Shown: positions 23,723 to 30,225 of the stretch, piece after piece
Layout: every line of letters starts with the position of its first letter
Position numbering within the stretch: the stretch's first letter is position 1
Position numbers and translations under genes: made by a program
Notes under the pieces: model-generated
Databases searched by the model: none
Told to the model about the DNA's origin: nothing
Seen by the model: only the letters and a program-made list of their open reading frames with translations
From: HLUCCA09 sp038757905
GTDB lineage: Bacteria > Pseudomonadota > Alphaproteobacteria > Rhodobacterales > Rhodobacteraceae
Length of the DNA: 30,225 nucleotides
Direction: 5' to 3'
Assembly: GCA_038757905.1 (NCBI GenBank)
Contig: JBCDGG010000054.1
Location: 1 to 30,225 of the forward strand

Positions 23723-25564
23723 CTAGTGATGGGACTTTTGCGCGGCCGGGGCCGGATCTCGTACCGTCTGGCTCGAACGCGTGCCGAGATAGGCTTCGAT
23801 GACGGCGGGTTCGTTCTGGATCGCGTCGGGGGCGCCTTCGGCGATCTTGACGCCGCGGTTCAGCACGACCACGCGATCGCAGAGCGCCATGACAAAACTC
23901 AGGTCGTGGTCGATCAGCAGCACGCCGATGCCGCGGCTCGCGGCGATCTCCCGCAGGCGGCTGCCGAGATCTGCGGTCTCGGCCGGGTTCATCCCGGCGG
24001 CAGGCTCGTCGAGCATAAGAAACACCGGCGCCTGGGCCATGGCGCGCGCAATCTCGAGCCGCCGCCGGGCGCCGTAGGGCAGGTCGCCCGCGCGCCGCTG
24101 CGCCTGATCGGCGATGCCGATCAGCGCCAGCTCCCGCGCCGCGACGATGCGGGCCTCGGCCAGAGAGAGGCCCCGCGCCAGACCTGCGACGATGACGTTC
24201 TCCTCGGCCGAAAGCTCCGTGAACAGGCGGATGTTCTGGAAGGTGCGCGCAACGCCGAGCCGGGCGACGCGGTAGGCCGGCACCGTGTCGATGCGCCGGT
24301 CGCCGATCCAGACGCCGCCGGTCGAGGCCGCCGACGCGCCGCCGATAGCGTTCACGAGCGTCGACTTTCCCGCGCCGTTCGGGCCGATCAGCCCGGTCAC
24401 GCGGCCGGCGGGAATGTCGAAGGTGACGTCGTCGAGCGCGACGAGACCGGCGAAGGTCTTGCCGACCCCGTCCAGCCGTAGCGCGCGCGGCGCCTGATCA
24501 GAGAGCGCCTGCGGTGCCTCCGGCACCACCTTCACGCGCCCGGGCCATGCCAGGCCCTGGCCGAGTTCCTTCGGCCCGCACAGCCCTTTCGGGCGGTATT
24601 TCAGCACGATGAGCATCGCGAGGCTGACGCCGAGGACCTGCAGCCCGAAGACCTCCGGCAGCTCGATCCCCGCGATCGTCGCGCCGCCTTCGAAGCGCTG
24701 CAGGATCTCGCGCAGGCCCATCACAAGCGCGACCCCGCCGACAGCGCCGGTCACGGTGCCCATGCCGCCGAGGATCAGCATCGCCACGAAGCCGAAAGTG
24801 GTCGCCAGGTAGAAGTCCCGTGGGCTGAAAGCCCCCAGCATGTGGCCGTACAGGGCCCCGGCCACGCCCGCCATCGTGCCCGACACCACCCAGGCGATCA
24901 AACGGGCGCGGTAAGGCCAGATGCCCAGCGCCGCGGCGGCGTCTTCGTCGTCGCGCACAGCGCGCAGCGTCAGGCCCCAGCGGCTGTCCCGGAAGAGCCG
25001 CGCAGCGATGATGAACAGCATCGCCGCCGCGGTGGCCACGATCAGGTCGGTGTGGCGCGGCACGCCATAGAATGCCTGATTGCCCCTGGTGAAATCACGC
25101 GCCGCCGCCAGCACGGAATAGACGACGATAACGAAGCCCAGCGTCGCGATGGCGCCCGAGGCGCCATTGAGCCGCGAGATACCGAGACCGGAGATCAGCG
25201 CAACCGCCGCGCAGGCAAGGGCGACCACGAGAAGCGCCGGGAGGAGCGGCAACTCGTACCCTCCAAGCCAGCCCGGGAGGTTCGGCAGGGCGGTGCTCAG
25301 AATCGCGTTCGGCATCGTCACCCAGGCCGAGAGATAGGCCGCGATGCCCATAAACGCGGTGTGCCCGAAGGACACGACGCCGGAGTTTCCGCTGAACACC
25401 TGAAAGGCCAGAACCGCGCAGACATTGACCGCAAAGAACGTGCCGAGGCGCGCGCCGGGCAGCCCCATCAAGGCGGACAGAAGCGCGATGCCGCCCGCGG
25501 TCGCCACGGCCAGGATCGCCGCCTCCAGAAGCGGTTTCGCTGCGGGCTGTACGTCTGCGGTCAT
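23723..25564 (-). CDS. LivM-LivG fusion: ABC permease joined to ABC ATPase
   Basis: A 613-residue fusion of two importer subunits. Residues about 10-325 are a LivM permease with many hydrophobic segments, GNSGVVSFGHTAFMGIAAYL (59-78) and the coupling helix RAVRDDEDAAAALGI (201-215). A short linker (about 330-358) leads to a LivG ATPase (about 360-595). There, Walker A is GPNGAGKST (394-402), the Q-loop is ARTFQNIRLF, the signature region is LPYGARRRLE, Walker B is VFLMLDEP (514-521) and the switch is His 553. The ATG at 25564 has AAGGA eight bases upstream. Apparent coding further upstream overlaps the promoter and the divergent gene. First gene of the operon livMG - binding protein - livF - livH - rpiR - hydrolase. 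LivM-LivG fusions are known but are less common than separate genes. Confidence 0.92.
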   Translation of the reverse strand: MTADVQPAAKPLLEAAILAVATAGGIALLSALMGLPGARLGTFFAVNVCAVLAFQVFSGNSGVVSFGHTAFMGIAAYLSAWVTMPNAILSTALPNLPGWLGGYELPLLPALLVVALACAAVALISGLGISRLNGASGAIATLGFVIVVYSVLAAARDFTRGNQAFYGVPRHTDLIVATAAAMLFIIAARLFRDSRWGLTLRAVRDDEDAAAALGIWPYRARLIAWVVSGTMAGVAGALYGHMLGAFSPRDFYLATTFGFVAMLILGGMGTVTGAVGGVALVMGLREILQRFEGGATIAGIELPEVFGLQVLGVSLAMLIVLKYRPKGLCGPKELGQGLAWPGRVKVVPEAPQALSDQAPRALRLDGVGKTFAGLVALDDVTFDIPAGRVTGLIGPNGAGKSTLVNAIGGASAASTGGVWIGDRRIDTVPAYRVARLGVARTFQNIRLFTELSAEENVIVAGLARGLSLAEARIVAARELALIGIADQAQRRAGDLPYGARRRLEIARAMAQAPVFLMLDEPAAGMNPAETADLGSRLREIAASRGIGVLLIDHDLSFVMALCDRVVVLNRGVKIAEGAPDAIQNEPAVIEAYLGTRSSQTVRDPAPAAQKSHH

Positions 25565-25709
25565 CTCAGTCCTTCCGGCACGGCATTCATACAGGAAGCG
25601 CCGGGTCGCTATGTCAATCAGTTTTCCACTTTTGCCGAGATTGACTAATCTGAAAACAGATGTCCAAACTGAAGCTGCACGACACTTGAGCAGACGGGCG
25701 CCGGAACGC
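25565..25709. promoter_or_regulatory. Divergent promoter/operator region of the amide-type catabolic locus
   Basis: Noticeably AT-richer than its surroundings. Inverted repeats: GTCAATC (25613-25619) with GATTGAC (25639-25645), and ATCTG (25648-25652) with CAGAT (25657-25661) around AAAA. A consensus -35 (TTGACA) reads leftward at 25617-25612 toward livMG. A TTGACT reads rightward at 25641-25646 with a weak CAAACT -10 at 25665-25670. Each -35 overlaps one arm of the 7-bp repeat, so a protein bound there could block both promoters. The RpiR-type regulator is the natural candidate. Confidence 0.6.
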
Positions 25710-26516
25710 ATGTTCGCACTACTTGAAGATGACGAGCCTGCGCCCTTGATGGTCTGCCGCGAGGACGGCGCGAGCCCCTTCTTCCTCTCCGGTGACCATG
25801 CGGGCAACGCGGTGCCCCGCGCCCTGTCATCGCTGGGTTTGCCGCAAGCCGAGCTCGACCGGCACATCGGCATCGACATCGGCGTGGCGCTGCTGGGCCG
25901 GATGCTGTCCGACAGGCTTGATGCAACGTTCGTGTGGCAGCCCTATTCAAGGCTCGTGATCGACTGCAACAGGTTCAAAGGCCAGCCCGACTCGATCCCC
26001 GAGCGCAGCGACGGAACGGTCGTGCCCGGCAATCTCGCCCTGAGCGACGTCGACAGGGCCGCGCGCCACGGGGCGATCTTCGATCCCTATCATCAGGGGT
26101 TCGGCGCGGCGTTGGATCGCCGGGCGCACGCGGGCCGTCCGTCCGTTCTGGTCGCGCTGCACAGTTTCACCCCCCATCATGGCGATTACCCGCAGGCGCG
26201 GCCGTGGGAGATCAGCGTGCTCTACAACCGCGATGCGCGTCTGGCGCGCCCACTTATCAGGCATCTGCGCGGCGAAGACGGGCTGACAGTCGGCGAAAAC
26301 GAGCCCTACGTCGTTTCAGACGAGCTGGATTACGGCATTCCGGTGCACGGTGAGGCCCGGGGGATCCTATCGGTGGAATTGGAGATTCGTCAGGATACGC
26401 TCGGGGATGCGGCCGCATGCCGGCTCTGGGCGGAGCGTCTGGCCCGCGTCCTGCCCGCCTCGCTGCAGGAGGTGGCGGAAACTGAAACGACCAAGACACG
26501 GAAAGCAGGGGCATGA
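25710..26516 (+). CDS. N-formylglutamate amidohydrolase-like protein
   Basis: A 268-residue cytosolic protein of the N-formylglutamate amidohydrolase family (the predicted COG3931-type branch). Core motifs are SGDHAGNAVP (27-36), DIGVALLGRMLSDRL, NRFKGQPDSIPERSDGTVVPGN (87-108) and VALHSFTP (148-155), followed by EISVLYNRD and the late SVELEIRQD (221-229). His and Asp/Glu residues in these segments are the likely zinc ligands. The ATG at 25710 begins at the conserved region. Its ribosome site is weak, and upstream codons overlap the promoter. Its stop overlaps the ligase start (ATGA, 26513-26516). In the hut pathway the enzyme releases formate from N-formylglutamate, but no hut genes are here, so a related N-acyl or gamma-glutamyl compound is equally possible. 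Confidence 0.85.
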   Translation: MFALLEDDEPAPLMVCREDGASPFFLSGDHAGNAVPRALSSLGLPQAELDRHIGIDIGVALLGRMLSDRLDATFVWQPYSRLVIDCNRFKGQPDSIPERSDGTVVPGNLALSDVDRAARHGAIFDPYHQGFGAALDRRAHAGRPSVLVALHSFTPHHGDYPQARPWEISVLYNRDARLARPLIRHLRGEDGLTVGENEPYVVSDELDYGIPVHGEARGILSVELEIRQDTLGDAAACRLWAERLARVLPASLQEVAETETTKTRKAGA

Positions 26517-27805
26517 GCGCGCACTTCACCTACATTGGAAATCAGGAACTGAACGGGATCCTGCGGGGACGGTCCGTTCCTGCGGCGCGCGCCGAGGGTG
26601 CGCTTGCGGGCGGGTTGCCATGGGTCCCCGCCAACATCACCATCGGGGCCCTGAACACCCTTCCGGCGGACAATCCGTTCGGACCGGTCGGCGAGATCCG
26701 CCTGATGCCCGACCCGGATGCGAAGGTCGTGATCCCAAGGGGCGCGGCGCCTGCTTTCGATCTTGTCCTGTGCGACCTCGCACAGCGCGACGGCAGCCCC
26801 TGGCCCTGCTGCCCGCGCAGCACCCTGAAGGCCGCGGTCGACGATCTTAGGGCCAAGACCGGGCTCACCCTGCGCGTCGCGCTGGAGCATGAGTTCACGC
26901 TTCACGGCCTTAACGAACCGAACCACGTTGCCTTTTCCCTGTCGGCGGGGCGGGTCGGGGCGCCGCTCGCCGAGCGCGTGCTGTGGATCCTGGAGAGTGG
27001 CGGTTTCACCCTGGATCAGTTCGTGGCCGAATACGCGCCGAGCCAGTACGAGATCGCGGGCCAGCCGAGCGATCCGCTCTCGGCTGCCGACCGGACGGTG
27101 CTCACGCTCGAGACCATCCGCGCCGCCGCGCGCGACCTGGGCCTGCGCGCTAGCTTTCTGCCCAAGGCCGATCCGAACGCCGCGGGCAATGGCGTGCATG
27201 TCCATCTCTCTTTTTGGCGCGACGGGCGGAACGTCACGTTCGGCGACGGGTGGGTCACGCCCGGGATCGAGCCCATGCTCGCCGGGCTTCTGCACCACGC
27301 CGACCCGGTGACGCTGCTTTCCAACACCACGTGCAACTCGTACGCGCGGTACCGCCCGCAATCCTGGGTCGGGTCCTACATCTGTGCGGGCCTGATGAAC
27401 CGGGAGGCGATGGTGCGGGTGGTGCCCCGGCAGACGGCCGCGGATGGCAGCCATCCCGGGGCCACGATCGAGTTCCGCACGAGCGACGCGACGGCGAACG
27501 TGTATCTGATGCTCACCGCCCTGATCCGCGCCGGGCTCGACGGGCTGGACGGGGCGTTGCCGGCGGTGGCGAACGTTCCCGAAGACCCGGAGACGCTGAC
27601 CGAGGCGCGCCGGGCCGAACTGGGGTTGCGGCACCTGCCAACCGGGATGGAGGCGGTGATGACGGAGGAGACGCAGGCCACCCTGGCCGCCTGGATCGGG
27701 CCCCAGCTTGCGGAAGCGTACATGTCCTGCCGGCGCAACGACGTAATGCACGCCCGGGCCCTCGAAGACGCAGACCTCGCGCAGAAGCTCGCTCTGGTCT
27801 ACTGA
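26513..27805 (+). CDS. Glutamine-synthetase-family ligase
   Basis: A 430-residue cytosolic ATP-dependent ligase of the GS fold. Metal and substrate motifs are present: EHEF (125-128), YE at 179-180, GNGVHVHLS (225-233), NSYARYRP (275-282) and EFRTSDATANVYL (320-332). The adenylylation loop of classical GlnA is absent, and the N-terminal beta-grasp is divergent. This resembles the gamma-glutamyl-amine ligases (PuuA/GlnT-like) more than ammonia-assimilating GS, so the likely reaction is joining glutamate (or another acid) to an amine. Its start overlaps the amidohydrolase-like gene, so the two are made together and probably act on one pathway: ligation to mask an amine, hydrolysis to release a product. 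The substrate is unknown. Confidence 0.85.
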   Translation: MSAHFTYIGNQELNGILRGRSVPAARAEGALAGGLPWVPANITIGALNTLPADNPFGPVGEIRLMPDPDAKVVIPRGAAPAFDLVLCDLAQRDGSPWPCCPRSTLKAAVDDLRAKTGLTLRVALEHEFTLHGLNEPNHVAFSLSAGRVGAPLAERVLWILESGGFTLDQFVAEYAPSQYEIAGQPSDPLSAADRTVLTLETIRAAARDLGLRASFLPKADPNAAGNGVHVHLSFWRDGRNVTFGDGWVTPGIEPMLAGLLHHADPVTLLSNTTCNSYARYRPQSWVGSYICAGLMNREAMVRVVPRQTAADGSHPGATIEFRTSDATANVYLMLTALIRAGLDGLDGALPAVANVPEDPETLTEARRAELGLRHLPTGMEAVMTEETQATLAAWIGPQLAEAYMSCRRNDVMHARALEDADLAQKLALVY

Positions 27806-28349
27806 CACTGCGCCCGCAGGCTCCCCGCGTTCACCTGTTGTCCCGTGTTCGGCTTAAGTGGTCAGGGTGCTGTTGGTGTCCTTTGCGCGGCGAGGGCCGT
27901 CCGCCGGACGTTCGACGTGCCGCCGCTCAGCTGCAAGCGGCGAGAGTCATCCAGCGCCCCTAAACGGCCGCTCGCCCGGCTTTCGCGCCGAATGGTTTCA
28001 AGCGGCGAGCATTGCGCCACCGGGCGGGGCCGGAGGCTGCGGGCGGGCAACGGGGCAGGGGGCGCACCTCTCGCCGCGTAGCCAGTAGCGAGGATGCCCT
28101 TGGAGCTCTCTCAAGAAACAGAAAATCCCCCGAAGCGGCTTCATTCTGGGCGCGAGACCGGTCACACTGGACAACGGTGCTCGGCCTCGGGCGGCGCGCC
28201 AGATCCGACGGCTCCGAGCGGGCCGCGAAGCCTCCGGCGATGCGCTCTCGGTCCGACCGGTGCGGCGCGTTGCCCGGACTAAGTGAGCATGGACGCGACG
28301 GAGGTCCGCGGACGATCCGTCCGGGCCCGTCCTGCGAAGGGAGAGGCGA
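27806..28349. other. 544-bp gap without a recognisable gene
   Basis: Open frames on both strands are compositional shadows with no domain I recognise. It contains an inverted repeat CGCCGCT/AGCGGCG (27921-27927, 27936-27942) and an 11-bp direct repeat CAAGCGGCGAG (27934-27944 and 27999-28009). The last ~50 bp is the leader of the downstream E1 gene, with AAGGGAGAGG as ribosome site. No FNR box is seen. It could hold an old element remnant or a non-coding RNA, but I cannot support either. Confidence 0.45.
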
Positions 28350-30225
28350 ATGGGCACGGACACCAGGTATCTGAAAACGATCGAGCAGCGGCTCCTGTGG
28401 CTGTCGCACTGGATGATCCACAACGCCAACCACCTCCGGCCCAAAACCGACGGGATCAAGGTAGGCGGGCACCAGGCGTCCTCGGCGTCCATGGTGTCGA
28501 TCATGACGGCGCTCTATTTCAGCGCCCTGCGCCCCCAGGATCGCGTGGCGGTGAAACCCCATGCCTCGCCGGTCTTCCACGCCATTCAGTATCTCATGGG
28601 CAACCAGACGCGCGCCAAGATGGAGGACTTCCGGGGATACGGGGGCGTGCAGAGCTACCCTTCGCGCACCAAGGACGTCGACGATGTCGATTTTTCGACC
28701 GGCTCGGTCGGGTTGGGCGTCGGCATCACCGCGCTGGCCTCCCTCGTGCAGGACTTCATCGCCGCCAAGGAGTGGGGAAGCGACGCCGAGATCGGCCGCA
28801 TGGTGGCGCTGGTCGGCGATGCGGAGATGGACGAGGGCAACATCTACGAAGTGCTGCAGGAAGGCTGGAAGAACAACCTGCGCAACACGTGGTGGATCAT
28901 CGACTACAACAGGCAATCCCTGGACGGCATCGTGCGCGAGGGCCTGTTCGAGCGGATCGAGAAGATCTTCGACGCCTTCGGCTGGGACGTCGTGCGGATC
29001 AAACACGGCGCGCTGCAACGGGCCGCGTTCGATGAGCCGGGCGGCGCCAAGCTGCGCCAATGGATCGATTCCTGCCCCAACGCGGAATACTCCGCGCTCA
29101 CCTATATGGGCGGTGCTGTGTGGCGGAAGCGCCTGATGGACGATCTGGGCGATCAGGGCGACGTGACGGCGTTGCTCGACCGGCGCAGCGACGATGAGCT
29201 GGCCGCGCTGATGGAGAACCTCGGCGGCAATTGCGTGGAGACCATGGCGGAGGTTTTTGCCGCCATCGACCACGAGCGCCCAACCTGCTTTCTGGCCTAC
29301 ACGATCAAGGGATGGGGCACGCCGATTGCCGGACACAAGGACAATCACGGCGGGCTGATGACCAAGGCGCAGATGGCCGATTGGCAGGCCCGGATGGGGG
29401 TGCCGCAGGGCCAGGAATGGGAACCGCTCGCCGCGGTCGACGACGCGGCGGGGCTGCGGGCCTTTCTCAAGACGGTGCCGTTCTTCGAGAAAGGGCCGCG
29501 CCGCTTCGCCGATGCGCAACTGACAGTGCCGCGGATCGCGTTCTCTTCGGATCGCGAGATCTCGACCCAGGCCGCCTTCGGGAAGATCCTGGACGAGCTG
29601 TCGAAGGGCGACAGCGATCTGGCCGCCCGGGTTATGACGACGTCGCCGGATGTGACCGGCACCACCGGGCTCGGCGCCTTCGTGAACCGGCGCAAGCTGT
29701 TTGCCCGCGACGCATTGCCCGATGCGTTCATCGAGCATCGCATCCCCTCGACCGCGAAATGGAACTTCGCGCCCGAGGGGCAGCATCTCGAACTTGGGAT
29801 CGCCGAGATGAACCTGTTTCTGCTCCTCGGAGCGGCAGGGCTGGCGCATAGCCTGTGGGGCAAGCGGATCATCCCCATCGGCACGGTCTACGACCCGTTC
29901 GTGCATCGCGGCCTCGATGCGTTGAACTATGCCTGCTATCAGGATGCGCGCTTTATGATCGTCGGGACGCCCTCGGGCGTGACGCTCGCGCCCGAGGGCG
30001 GCGCGCATCAATCCGTCGGGACGCCCCTCACCGGCATGGCGCAGGACGGGCTTGCCACGTTCGAGCCCGCCTTTGCAGACGAACTGGCCGTCATCATGGA
30101 ATGGGCCTTCGACTATCTGCAGCGCGACGGCGAGGGCGACCCGGACGAACGCACGTGGCTGCGCGACGAAACCGGCGGCTCGGTCTACCTGCGACTAACG
30201 ACGAAACCGCTCGAACAGCCGGGCA
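28350..30225 (+). CDS. Homodimeric-type pyruvate dehydrogenase E1 / transketolase-like protein (3' end outside window)
   Basis: A thiamine-diphosphate enzyme of the AceE/transketolase superfamily. 625 codons are visible and the frame is open at the window end. The ATG at 28350 has a strong ribosome site (AAGGGAGAGG). DGIKVGGHQASSASM (34-48) is the AceE-type N-terminal signature. The ThDP motif is GDAEMDEGN (156-164), closing with YNRQSLDGIV (186-195). The usual second Gly of GDG is Ala here. GWGTPIAGHKDNHGG (321-335) and the pyrimidine-domain helix near LGIAEMN (about 485-491) follow. Classical AceE is near 890 residues. This protein is shorter in its inserts, so it may be a divergent E1 or a transketolase-like enzyme with a different acceptor. 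No E2 or E3 gene follows inside the window. Confidence 0.88.
   Translation, partial: MGTDTRYLKTIEQRLLWLSHWMIHNANHLRPKTDGIKVGGHQASSASMVSIMTALYFSALRPQDRVAVKPHASPVFHAIQYLMGNQTRAKMEDFRGYGGVQSYPSRTKDVDDVDFSTGSVGLGVGITALASLVQDFIAAKEWGSDAEIGRMVALVGDAEMDEGNIYEVLQEGWKNNLRNTWWIIDYNRQSLDGIVREGLFERIEKIFDAFGWDVVRIKHGALQRAAFDEPGGAKLRQWIDSCPNAEYSALTYMGGAVWRKRLMDDLGDQGDVTALLDRRSDDELAALMENLGGNCVETMAEVFAAIDHERPTCFLAYTIKGWGTPIAGHKDNHGGLMTKAQMADWQARMGVPQGQEWEPLAAVDDAAGLRAFLKTVPFFEKGPRRFADAQLTVPRIAFSSDREISTQAAFGKILDELSKGDSDLAARVMTTSPDVTGTTGLGAFVNRRKLFARDALPDAFIEHRIPSTAKWNFAPEGQHLELGIAEMNLFLLLGAAGLAHSLWGKRIIPIGTVYDPFVHRGLDALNYACYQDARFMIVGTPSGVTLAPEGGAHQSVGTPLTGMAQDGLATFEPAFADELAVIMEWAFDYLQRDGEGDPDERTWLRDETGGSVYLRLTTKPLEQPG

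Noticed and set aside
28093..28109. TTGGAGCTCTCTCAA as another FNR-type box
   Set aside because: The half-sites are separated by nine bases instead of eight and the inner positions do not match.
27960..30011. A 683-codon minus-strand frame opposite the AceE-like gene
   Set aside because: It is the antisense shadow of a strongly conserved coding sequence; its product is Arg/His/Gly-rich and matches no family.

Overview
The window is GC-rich, densely coded DNA with short gaps and many overlapping stop/start (ATGA-type) junctions. Gene content and style (fused E1, LivM-LivG fusion, RpiR regulator, CPA2 antiporter, FNR-type boxes) suggest an alphaproteobacterium, most plausibly in or near the Rhodobacterales. 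This placement is an inference from style and not a phylogenetic result. I saw no rRNA, tRNA, CRISPR array or intact insertion sequence.

Left part (1-9370). A 5'-truncated phosphoenolpyruvate synthase gene on the + strand converges on an endonuclease/exonuclease/phosphatase-family gene. Next comes a tightly coupled minus-strand operon: AMP-forming acetyl-CoA synthetase, a single-chain E1 alpha-beta 2-oxoacid dehydrogenase, a lipoyl E2 acyltransferase and a small acyl carrier protein. No E3 (dihydrolipoamide dehydrogenase) is encoded nearby. A perfect FNR-type palindrome (8011-8024) lies just upstream, so the operon is probably induced when oxygen is low.

Middle (8396-18931), all minus strand. 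A UspE-like tandem stress protein is coupled to a CPA2 cation/proton antiporter. A P2-type cation ATPase is coupled to a small helix-turn-helix protein, with a second FNR/DNR-like box (14452-14465) and 10-bp-phased TGAAC repeats upstream. An ABC ATPase / FtsX permease / HlyD adaptor export set follows. Together with PEP synthase and the acetyl-CoA operon this reads as a low-oxygen energy and ion-homeostasis island.

Right part (19309-27805). A divergent catabolic locus. Leftward: LivM-LivG fusion permease/ATPase, periplasmic binding protein, LivF, LivH, an RpiR-type regulator and an isochorismatase-family hydrolase. Rightward: an N-formylglutamate-amidohydrolase-like protein overlapping a glutamine-synthetase-like ligase. 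The 145-bp divergent promoter region carries inverted repeats that are good operator candidates. The set looks like uptake and breakdown of an amide or amine compound whose identity cannot be read from sequence.

Right edge (28350-30225). After a 544-bp gap without a recognisable gene, a homodimeric AceE/transketolase-type E1 begins and runs off the window. The window therefore encodes two unrelated architectures of pyruvate-dehydrogenase-type E1.
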